The position numbers were made by a program, and so were the translations under genes. 64,000 nt of DNA from Nomia melanderi (lineage: Eukaryota; Arthropoda; Insecta; Hymenoptera; Halictidae): assembly GCF_051020985.1 (NCBI RefSeq), contig NC_135009.1, positions 12,780,606-12,844,605 on the forward strand, read 5' to 3'. The notes under the pieces are model-generated. The model did no database searches, was not told where the DNA came from, and saw only the letters and a list, made by a program, of their open reading frames with translations. This document shows, in pieces, positions 12,301 to 24,300 of the stretch (positions within the stretch are counted from its first letter, which is position 1; every line of letters begins with the position of its first letter).

Positions 12301-15300
12301 GCACGCGAAGAAGCTGATTGGTAGCTGCAACAAGGCGTCGGGAGAATAGAGCCGCATGTCCCGTCTACGAGAAGATCGTAGCATTCGATACTCACCGGTC
12401 TCTCGATCGCTCCTGTCCTCGGTAGTGTTTTCTCCGAGCATGTCCTGCAGCTGAAGAGGTTCTCGAACGCCGAGAAGAAGCTCTTCACCCGCCGCTATGT
12501 CCCGCACCGCCTCGTACACCATCTGCGGACAATGACACCCTTGAATCTTCCGACCCCCTATCCATCTTTCAATCGCGAATCATTATCTCGAGCGACTTCG
12601 AGTGCCGCTCGAAACGAGCGCCGCAAGATGTCGCGCCGATAATCGCCGACACCGTCGAGGAAAATCGCCGATCGGATCGTCGTAACATTCGAAATCGATG
12701 GAACGATCCTCGCGGTGTCGTCGTCCAACGGAACGTCGTTGAAACGGCGATTCCGCAGAGATCCGCGTCCCCTGTTCCCACAGCGATCGCACAGCGGAGG
12801 CGGACCCGTATAGGAAGTCGGCGAAACGACTCCGACCGTGGGGTGACTTAATAACTAAACACCCTGTATACGCGCGGCTTTGGGGCGCGCCCACGACGAG
12901 GCGTCGGACGCCATGTGCCGCGGTTCACACAGACAGAGGAGATCGAAAGGACGCCGCGGCGAGGACGGGATCAACCCCGAATCGACACCGTGACCCCGAT
13001 TCCCCGCCATCCAATCTATCGGCGGCTTTTGGAGAACGGAAATAGAAGCCGGCCGAGAGTCGAGACACACCCTTTCACCGGCTAATTCGGGAATTTACAT
13101 CGCGCCGCGGTCCGCGGAGTTGGAATTTAATCGAACGACACCGCGCAGCCCGCGGCGGGGTTGCGCGAGCTATTTTGGCAGTTAGACGTTTACCGCGAAC
13201 TTGATCGCGGTTTCCGTTCCATCGCGAGCAGTCGCGGGAACGCCGCCGGTCGGTGGGGCTTTTCTTTTTTATTAGTTTCGCTGGCATATGTAAAATCGAC
13301 CGGGACTGCATCTGACACCGTGTAATTATTTCTTCCAATTAACTGCAACTGTCGATCGGGCGCGTGTCAGTTGCGCCGGGCAATCGAATTCGTAAATGGT
13401 CGCCGCTCAGTTGCGAAACAATAAAGCAGCACGCGCGCCCGACGCCGGAAGTTGCCACCGATCGTTCGGGAATCGACGATTAGGGATTCGAGGCCGAGCG
13501 CTGGTTACCTGTCCACCGATGAGCACGTGACGCATATTGACGCCGTGAGGACTGCTGGTGCTGCGGACGTATTTTAGCCAATTGTTCGTTTCGTGGGATG
13601 CGTCCAGCCAACCCCTTACTCCGCTGCCGGCGGTACGAACCTGGAAACGAGAACTTGCATGTATGTTCCTGTAGGAGTGTTAGATGTATTCTATGATCGT
13701 GTGCTAACGAATTCTACGTAGAGAAGTAACGAGAGAATTCCGACGGTTCCAAATAGAGGCGATGATAATTCGCAACTTCATGGTTTCCAAGAAGAGGCAA
13801 AGATCATTCGCGAGTTCGCGATTTCTAAATAAAAGAGAAGACTGACACTAGGATTACCGTATAAAAATTGTAACGATAGATTACTTTTAGTTTCTTCAGA
13901 CATTCATCGTAGTATTCATATGAAGCTATTTATTCTCATCATTTCAAATATCGAATGCTCTGAAGATATCAATTATTGCGAAATAAACAGAAACCGGTCA
14001 TTTTTACTGGTACGGTAGTTCTAGTGTTGAAACCTTCTCGATTTCCGAATAAAAGCGAAGACGATTAAAGCCTTCCCGATTTCCAAATAAAAGCGCAATT
14101 AGAAGCTTCTCGATTCCCGAATAATCGCAACACAATTCGCAACTCGGGGTCCTCCGAACAGAAGCGAAGATAATTCGCAACGTCACGGACCCCGTGGTAA
14201 GTTCTCTGGCCAACACCTGACGCGGTAAGTGAGAAGTTCAAGCATCGTTAGGGACCAATAAGTTTCAATGGGGGATGCGGCACGCCCTGTACACGTGCGG
14301 AAAATAGTTCGAACGAATGTCGATTTCCGGAGGCGAACCGCAATGTTTCGGATCCGGGACGTTGCGTTTAACGGACTGCCGCCCATCGTTGTATCTCCCT
14401 CACCTCACCCTTGCTCTCTCGCGGGCAGTGTTACTTCCCGCGGCAGCATCCAATGGGGTGCTGTCCGCACTCCCTACTTTTAGGGCGAGACAAGTGATTT
14501 TTTCAATTGTCTTGCGCCGGGCCACGCAACGCTCCGAGACGCTTGGCCGACCAAGCGTCACACCCTGATACGCCCCCGGGACACCCTGCCTTTCGAAGGC
14601 CCTTGCCCGACCAATTCTCTCCCCGGACACCCTCTTCTCACGCTGTAAACACATTTTGCACTTCCACCGAGGAGCTCGTTGTCTACGGTCCTTCCACGGG
14701 AACCGTATGACGCGACCGACACAATACACAACTGTGTCGTCGTGTCTTTCACTATGACCGGCTGCACTTTACCGCAGTATGCGTTTAGCTTCACTTATTA
14801 ACCCTTTGAGTGCTGAACACTCGCGGCCTGTGCTGTCGGAACTCTGCTGATTAACTATTCAAGGCGCAAATAGTAATAAGTTATAGATTATAGAGTGATT
14901 AATTGTATATTAATTTGTATATTACATTTGTACTCATCTCACACAAAAGTAATTGTATTATTTCTATGTAGACGATCGAAAAAATTGACAAACAACGGGT
15001 TAAAGATTCTTTGAATGTTCATTACATTCTGTAAACGAGTTTCTTGTCGTTTTTGCGCACGAAGATTTACGAAGAAAGCAGATCTTTCTGTTATACAATC
15101 GGATCAGCAGACTTTTAACGAGGTTTCAACATAAGTGCCTTATCCTATGATGCTAGAGATCTTAAGAAATTGATTCTATTTATCATCAAATTTGTCTGTC
15201 ATAGGTTTAACCCTTTGCGGACGAGGATACTTTGAAACATACAAAACCTTCAGCAGGTGAAGATGATGTATCAGTTGCTTAAATAATAAAAGAAACAGAA

Positions 15301-18300
15301 ACTACGCGCTGATGTCGGGCTGTTCGAGTAACTCGATCGTTTGTTCGTGACTTAGTCTTCGAAACATGAATATTTCATCTCGTCCGAATGTCGACATTCG
15401 TCTGTAAAGAGTTAATCGTATAGTTTGGAATTTAGGGGACTATGAGATACGCATCTAATTTCTTATCTTCGGTAAAATAAGAAATACCTACTGTTTCTGC
15501 GATTGTAGCTGAATGATCTTACATTGTATAAAGAACTATAATTGAGAAGATCTTTTCAAACCTTTAGTGATTACGATTTAAATCATCACGAGACTCATCT
15601 CTTCGCCGCAGGCCTCATGTTTTACCCTACCACCTGCCGGTAGCGAGCGCAACTAGCTCTAGGTGCGCCCATAAAAATCAATGAATCTCGCAGGTGGATA
15701 AGCGTCTACCTTGCAGGTAAGTAATCACGGTTACCGAGCACCTGAGAGACAGGCGAACCGTTCCCAGCGGAGAGAGGTTCAGTGGTCCGAGTACCCTGGA
15801 TAATCTGCGCGGCTCGAGTAAACTGTGAAAACATCGGATGATCCTCACGGTGTTTGCTCACGCCCCGACACTTCGCAATTCCGATGCGAACGCTTCTCGC
15901 TAAAAACGCTTCAACTTCTATCGAGCCGTGTGCACGGTCGAACGTTAACAGTTGAAGACCGAGAAGAGGTGGAGCACTCGATGGATCAACGGTCAATCAT
16001 TCCGAGGAAGAAGTTCGCCTCTAATCTCCGATTTCGGTGACATCAATGATTTCTCACGAGCTCCACTCTCGCCCCAGCGAGTATCACTGATCGACCCACG
16101 GTAGCTCAGGTAGCCGGCAGACTAGTAATACCCTATAATGCGGGAACCAGGACAGTTTGGCGAAAAGGAGCACGAAGAAAAGCGAGCGAGACAGCAGGAT
16201 TCCCCTGCCGCTCATAATGGCCAGTTTAGCTCGCACCGACGCCTAAGGAGCGTTTTCGGAAGATGGGCACGAACGAGCGGTCACAATGGACACCTCTGGT
16301 CGCGTTTACACGACCAGATTAGGACCTATCGCGGCCGACACCTCCGACAATGATGCGCGAAGCTCGCCGACCCGGAAAACAGCGTTACGCGGAGCAAGAA
16401 GGAGACTTGTAAAAAGTGGTAGCCTCCCGACAGCCCTTCCGCCTACAATCGATCGCTGAAATCGCGCTCCTGTTTATAGTTTATTCGCGCAGGTTGATTC
16501 AAAGGGGAAACTATTAAATTTCCACGAACCGAGGATGGTAATAAATGGTGCAGGAGAGAACGCTCGGACCCTGCTGCGTTCCGCCACGGTTCTTTGACGC
16601 TTTTCGAAAGGAGGCTCGTGGCCGAGGCTGTGAAACCCCGGGAACTTCCACCGCTTTGTCGGCGCGCGGAGACATGTGCTAACAATTCGTAGGACAGATT
16701 TGTCTAACCGTGGATCTCGTTCGCCGCCATAATCGAGGAGCTGGCCGAGGGACCGGGACTTCTCCCGTTGCAAGCGGAACGAGCATTAACGACGGGATTC
16801 TTTGAAACACGAAAATAGTCCGGAACCTCTCTGCCAGGATCCTCGGAGGCTCGTCCATTCTTCGTCGAGTGGCGGGGGATTAATTAAAGAACGCGCATTA
16901 TCTGGCCGCAACGTCCGCGGACAGCGGCGCGGAAAAAGGAATCGGCGAGGGAACAGAGGACTGGGGGCAACAAACGCGGCCGGGGCGGAAACAAACGAGG
17001 AGGAACGGCTGGGAAGAGTGGAACGAGCGAGGAACGAGTGGGTGGCAGGCGGGAAACTCGGCGGCGTCGACGCGCGACGCGCGACACGCGAATAAATTAT
17101 AATTGCATGATTCCTTGAGCCTCTTTGCCGGTTACGGCGCAGCACGCGCCGCCGCGAAATTGCTAAAATTGGCAGAAATGCGCGACCATTTTAATTACAC
17201 CCGCGGTTTTCGCACTGATTTCTCTCTATGAAAACGTTCAGCCATCTCCCGGCGCGGTCCTGGAAAATCGACGCTTTTGCTTAGGTGGGTTAGGAGCCGG
17301 TGATGATAATTGAACGACGAACGCGGCTGACTTTAACGCGTTTGCTACCGGCGCCACACATTTCTGACGGCCCCGATTTCGCGTGCTTCGCACGGCAAAC
17401 CCAAAGTTCATTTCGCGCGAACACTTGGAACTCAGAATTCGTGAGACTATACTTTAGAGATCGACGGTTGTTGATCGACGTTGCGTTTAGCGGAATATCA
17501 TCGTTATGGAATGCGAGGAATTAGTGAAGCTTCTTTCACAAAATTTGCTATTCTGCGTAGAGATCGCCGATAGAAAATCCTACGGAACTGGGACGCTCCT
17601 AATTTGTCTGTCCGCGCGAAGAAAGGTTCCCGGGGATGTGGAAAAGGGACGAGACGCGACGATCTGCAGGACACACGGCGGTCAGGAGGAATCCTCTTCT
17701 CGTGGTACGCGCGGCATGAGGCCTGCAGGACGGTCCCGTCGCACAAAACACGCGATCTCTTCCTTTCCCATTGTAACCTCACACCTTCGACAAAAACGAG
17801 TCGACGAAAGATCGTTCCACGTCGGTTGGGTTTTACCGAAAATACCCCACGAGAATGGAGAAGGACGTTAAGGGCAGACAGCGCGCGGCAGATCCTCCTG
17901 GGCCCTCCTGAATGGACCCTCATAATCGGCGAGGTTCCACGTCGTTTTCGACAATTCGAGGGATCAACCACCACAGCGAACGATCGTGATCTGTGCTGTC
18001 GAACGACAACATTTCTATCCGGCTAGTGGGGCGAACGGGTCGTCACTCGGAACGTGTCCATTCACAAATTAAGACACCGCTCGGAACTACCTGGATCTTC
18101 CCTTCGATCTTAGAAAACCCTGAATGGCGCCTCGGCTCGGTAGGAAATTATCTGAACCGCGAGTGGATCGTTAACATATGCCTTATTAACCCTTTGCACC
18201 CGAATGATGAGTCTCACCGCTTGATTCGATATAGTAGATTTATAAAATTTTATATATATATATTGAAATAAAATAGCTTCGTTTCTTGAATCATGTTTTC

Positions 18301-21300
18301 TCATTAGTCAGTGTCACAGTTACCTATATCTCATCGGAAAGTGTTGAATTGTAGCAAAAAAATTCTTATCACGCGAAGAGTTAGAAATCGAATTGCGAAA
18401 GGAATCGTAAGACTCGGGGCTGAAGTATTACTCGCGCGCGCGGAAACTATGCCATTGCGACAAGGCGAAGATATCGCGAGAATAATTTATTAAATAAAAA
18501 GGGGATTGAAGGAGATCGTTTTTGAAACAGAAATTGGGTAATTGAATTCAGTTGAAGGTCGAAAGTGAATATATACACGAGGAACGGGACGGAACGGGGA
18601 AGAGTTAAACGGGCGGGAGAATAAATGAGCGGCATTCATTGTCCACGGCTAACTTATGGCGGAATGAGGGGGAGAGGGCGAGGCTTGTCCGAGCAGGGAC
18701 GAAAGTTATGAATAAAACGGATCGATAACGTATGATAGTCCCGTGATGGCCGACGCAAAAATGCTTTTAGCCGACACAGCGTGTCCTCCCCGGCCGGAAA
18801 AACCCATCTCCCCCGTCTTCTTCGCCGTCGGCGACCCAGAGGCATCGCTGTGTTTCGCCCGAAGCTCGTTAAATAATTTCTCAATCGAATCCTAATCGAA
18901 CCCGAGACATTCTCGCGAATTCCTAGCTCACGGTACCACGAATGATCAACGCTATCGACGAGAGGTCCCCGCAAGTTCCTCGTAACAATCAACACGTAGC
19001 GATCATAGCGGGGTGAAAGGGCGGCGTTATTATCGCCGTGTGACGCAACAATGGCGTATCGAATTCCATTTTCGTGCCCCCCTCGATCCGGAGAGGAGGC
19101 CCGTAAACACGCTCCGCGCGCCCCGTCGAATTTCCCAGAGTTTCCAGAAATTCGCCGGGCGTCCCGCGGGCTCGGGGGAGAACGAAACGGTCAATTATCA
19201 TCCCCTAAATAACAGGAGTGTTTACGATTCCGTGCGTCGTATAACGCGAACGCGATCCCCCGACCGAACGCGACGTTAACCCTGGCGACATCTTTGCTTA
19301 ATTCCCCGGCAGTTTAAAGCTGAACCCGGAGGAGAGAGCCGTAGACGATTCCCGACGACTGACGGGAACCGTTCCGCTGGGTCTTAGTCGCTCCTTAATT
19401 AATTTCTGCGACGAGTCTGCTTCTCCGCGGCCATTGCCGCGCTCGTCAGTCTCCGGGAATGGCGGCCCGTTCATCCACGAATTTCAGCGATCGGTTCATT
19501 CCTGCCGTCGCGAGGAGCGGCGTACGAAGGTTAATTGCATTCTTGATAACGAATCGAGCACGCGCGGCCCGTAAATCAAAGCTGCTATTACGAAAACGTT
19601 CGGGATATCGGTGTTTAATCGGCGGAATGAAACGAAGACAATCGACTTTTTCAGCCGGCCAGATGAAACAACGAGCGATAAGAATTCACCTGGAGCAACG
19701 TTGTCGCAGGCAGCAGCCTGGGATCGCGCAATTCTCCCCCGATTCATGTTCCCCGGGGATCGGATACATATTTTCTCATACTTGACCCACTTGACTCGTA
19801 GCAGGAAAGTAATGCAAGTAATGACGAAGCAAACGGTGCCCTCCGACCCGTGTCTAACGCGAAACAGATGCCACCCCCGACTACGAACCTCTTTCGGCCC
19901 CGTCCAGCGTTTCTAAGGGAAGCTACCCTCGGCGTATCTAGCGGTATAAATTATATCCGTAGTCGCGTCACTGGCAGCCCCTTATATGATCGATCATTAG
20001 AGAGGCCGGTCTGCCAGAAAATTTGCCAAAATCGGCTGATTCGTTTCTCCTCGAGCTGCCGGAGGAGAGAGCCGGAGACCGACCGTCTGCACCGGGAGCC
20101 ACGGTTTTCTTTCTCCGTTCGGCACGTCGGCCGAGAATAATGACGTTTCCTCGTTTGACGAATGATCGGTCCGCTTCTGAAAATTAACGCCGTTCCCCAG
20201 AGCGGCAGAGCCTTTCCTTCCCGGGAAATGCTCGTCTCCTCGCGAAACAGTCCGATATTGCTCGGGGCCGTGCGAAGCTTCGATTTCTCCACGGTTCAAT
20301 TGCTCGGCTAGATGTTCGTGATTAGGGAGCCGGGCCGTGCGTTACTCGGCTCCGGTTGTTTCTCCACGCAAGTGCATCCCGATTCATGAATCCCTGCAGA
20401 ACACAGGGGACAATTAAGTCGACGTCGGAAACCGCGTAGCTCAGGCTTACCGGCGGCGTCGTGATTAATGCAGACCAATAGCGGAAGGCACACACGAAAC
20501 GCCTCCAGGCGGCACTGTATTCCTGTGTATATTGAACTTGGGCTACCTCCCTGAACCTGACCAGATTAGTTCGGTCATTGTGGCGGAACCTGCATGCCCC
20601 GGCAGTGTGCACACGATCCGTCAACTGTGCGCGCTCCGACCAAATGCTGCCAATCCAGCCTTGAATTCTTCAATGATTCCGCTCGTTAATCCGGGAAATC
20701 TCGAGACAATTTCGAGAGACTCTCGGTCGATTCGACGAGATCGCAATTCCAAGGGCAGAAATCATCGAGCCGGTCGTACATCTCCACGCGTCGAAGCTTC
20801 GCCACGGATTTCTTCGCTGCCCCTTATTTTTTCCACAGCGGAGGGAAACAATGTCTGCCGTTGATTGCTCGTCGATCCCGACCGCGCTTGAGTTTACCTT
20901 TTGAATGCGTTGCGCAGCCCTGGATCGCGTCCCCGACGAATATTACGAATAACGACGCTCGTATTTAATGATAGGTTCATTAACCGTGCGGCCGTTGAAT
21001 TGTTTCCAAAGGAAACCGCCGCGTTTCATTGAACGCCCTGCCCAGGAAATTGAACGTGTTCCGTTCCGCGGGCAACGTTGAAGCTGAAAGGGCGACAAAA
21101 AGTCCGGGCGAAGCCAATTTTCGAAAATCCGATCGAATTCGAATAGCTCGCTCGCGCCGGTCGTCTTTCGATTAACGAACGGAACTCTTCGTTAACTGCG
21201 CGGTTACCGCGTCAAACGGCCCGATATTGTTTCCCCGTTAAAGGGCGCGAAACCGGGGCCACCCTCGGTGATCAGATTCGCCGGGAAGATTTGGAAATTT

Positions 21301-24300
21301 CCCGGGCGCGGAGGGGGAGAGCCGGGTAATCGCGCGAAGGTCTCGAAGCCAGCCGCGCGCGTCCCTTTTCCCTCAAAGAGTAACAGTTCCGCAGATCCGA
21401 GACAATTGGCGGCACATCAAAGGCGGCGATTGTTTCCCGTAAATTATAACCGGGAGAGCACTTGCTCGACTTCTCGTTATGAGTTGGCGAACAAGTTCAA
21501 TTAAGTTCACACCGGCGAAGACGAGGAACGGCTTCCTACACACGCGGAGGCCCTATCCGGCGTCTGTGCCGTCGCCGACCCCCGTGGAACTGCCGGAACG
21601 ACGGAGACGGCGGCCGAGGGAGCGAGGGGGAAGGAGGGAAGGCGGCGAAGGGGTCGGAGAAGCGGAGTGTGGCGGTGACAATGAGAAAACAGGGAGGCAA
21701 TGCGTTTATTATCAACTGGCAAAGTTTCTGAACCGCCCCTTACGAGCCGGGCGTTTCGAATTCGAGATACCGGCCGTGTGTCTCGGCGATTCCACGGGTA
21801 GAATAAAAAACCACTTAACGAAGGAGCTCGGGGAAATTTGGTAAACTCTCGGACAACGAACGAAATATCGCTCGTGTCTCGTGTTCCGAGAGGACGGTGG
21901 TAGTAAATCGTGAGGCGGGTCGAAGGTTCGAGGGACCGTCGTGTAAGCGGCGATGTCTTTCGAAGACGATGATCCCAAGGACTCGTCTCCATTGTACGGG
22001 ACAGCCGGGTCAGCCTGACGACCGGGCAACACGTGTCTGTTATGTCTATTATCGACAGATAGTGGGGTAACGAGCGGACGAGATTTATCACCCTCCGTTG
22101 CCACCCCAGAGAAACGAGAAGCCGAAGGCAGGATGGGGTGGTGAAGCGAGAGGAGCAGGGTTTACAGCTGGTTTGACGGAAAGAAAGCCCGGTTAAAGCC
22201 TTACAGTTGAATCTCGTTCCATCGTCGGATCCGGCAATGTACACGGAGAAATTTATTGGACCGCGCGGACACGTGCTACGGAGATTCGCCGATATCCGAG
22301 GGAAAACGCGGCGAGCGATTCGCAACGGATCGCTCCTGAACTTTCTCTGATTTTCTAAAGTCACGAAGAAGGATATCGAAGGGGTTGAACGCGAAGGGGA
22401 GGCGCGAGGAAACTCGTTGGCAGTGAATTTAAATGTCAAAATATACACGTTAACGATTCGGTGCGTACAAAGCTGTGTCATAGGTTCATTAGCATAATAG
22501 GAGAAGGTGCACGGCCGCGAACGAGCCTGACCAAACCCGTCAATCAAAAACCCGGTCCCCGAGAAAAGGGCTAGTTAGCCAGTGACCCCTTGCATTCCCG
22601 TCTTTGCGAAGGATAACGTATGCATGCCTCCGGTGCATACCGAACGGAAATTTTCTTGCGTTATTATGCTGCAACGATCCCGGCTTCCTCTCGTTTCTGT
22701 CGTTGCGTTGGCTGCTTCGTAGCGTTCGATCTTTCGTTCAATGAACAATTAATCATCGATTCTACTTACTTCTACCGCGAAATAATAAGCGACGCATTAA
22801 ACGAGAGAAGATGGAAGTACCAAATATCGAAGAGTAACGCCAGACAATTCCAATTCCACGGCAAGGCAGAGAAATATTTTGGTTAATAGGAGGGGTGCGA
22901 GACTAGGCGGCTGAGTCACCCCGTTGACCGGTGGATTCGCACAGATGACCAGGGGATCCTTGACATCCCGACACGTCCCCGACCGTACGGCGGGCCGCAC
23001 AATGCCGGATATTCCCCGCGTCACTTGATTGTCACTTGTTTCCTGCCGATTCTCCTTCCGCCGGCGGAACAACGTTTTCCTTAGCCGATTCTTTCTCGGG
23101 TTACAAAATTCAAATGCGACGGGAATCGCCGGCCCGCCGTAACCCTACGCCTTGAGAAACCGAAGGTCAGCCCGCAACGCCTTTTCCATTGGCGACGATT
23201 CGCGAAACGTCGCGAAATACGCACGCGCAACGAGCGGGGACAGACGGAAAGGCGTACGTTGCAGCGACTCACGCGACGAGCCCCCTATCCAGTTAATGTA
23301 AGAACCGGGGGGTTGAATATCGAGGAGGAAGAGAAGGTGGAGAACCGTGGGGCAGAGAGGGACGGAGGGAGAGAAGGGAAGCACGGTAGGCATAATGTGG
23401 CTCATTGTCGAATCACTTCCGGGGCTTGACCTCCAGCAACGCCCCAAGGACCAGTTCACCTGGACAATGTCCACGAATAATAGGGCACCGGTGTTATGCA
23501 TTGTACGGCCAGAACGACGGACATGTCGATTGTCTATAGAATACAAGCTTCCAGATCGAGCAAGAATTTAATAATATCCACAATGCGACTGCCGGCCACC
23601 ACCTACGTACCCCGGGATCCTTGTCCAAGGATCTCGCGAGCGGTAGGCGTGCAAAGGAGGCCACCCCATTGTGGACACATTGTTATTTCAATGAAGATCG
23701 TCTCGGGGAAACTCGAGAAGGGTGCCGTAATACGCTCATTGACGACGATTAAGCGGCCGGCGCGCAGTAACCTTTTCAAATTGAGACTCTTTTGGTGCGT
23801 AGATGTTCTAAGTAAATAACGATTAAGCTGATTCTTTACTTTTTGCAACTTGATTGTAAAGAAATATAAGAGAAAGGCGAAGGTAAAGAAGTCAAAGAAC
23901 AAAACTGGCTGATAACGCGTTGAGCAGCGTGTTCAAAGAGAAAGTTTTAGGGCGGAGGGATGAAAAAGACCGCGTCGTGTACGGGACTCTTTCACCGGCA
24001 CGATTCGTCTCATTATGGACAGTGGGGTGGCTCTCGTGCGGTTTACGCGAGGACACGCTCCGTCGAGAGTCGCCATTTATATGATTTGTCAGCGACATAC
24101 GCCGCTAATGGGCGCAGCTTTCCAGCCGATTTCACGAAAAAGTGGTCCGCACGATCAGCGAGGCGCGTGCGCCCGCTTCAATATGAAAAACAACCGATCT
24201 TCCGCCGCTCCTTCTTTCTCTCTGTCCCCCCGCCTCGATGATCGCTCGAAAAAGCCAGCCGGCGCGCTCGCCACTCGTCCGAGAGACGCGGAAAGGGGCC

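Larger units (their letters stand above)
5474..12395 (-). other. ham: ham intron (6.9 kb) between the PR domain and finger 1
   Basis: No second gene is recognised. The part from about 10000 to 11050 is distinctly more AT-rich than the surroundings. Contents seen: TTAA-bounded elements at 7010-7204, 10767-11075 and 11732-11939, and a further element end at 11947. The remainder is unannotated intronic DNA. Confidence 0.75.

Noticed and set aside
12522..12522. ATG at the start of exon 12522-12396 as a translation start
   Set aside because: It is immediately after a good acceptor and lies inside the conserved PR domain, so it is read as an internal methionine.
21507..22547. 346-codon minus-strand open frame in the 13.3 kb intron
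   Set aside because: Arg/Ser/Pro-rich with no domain, signal or family resemblance. The GC-rich, TCGA-rich sequence makes long chance frames common here.
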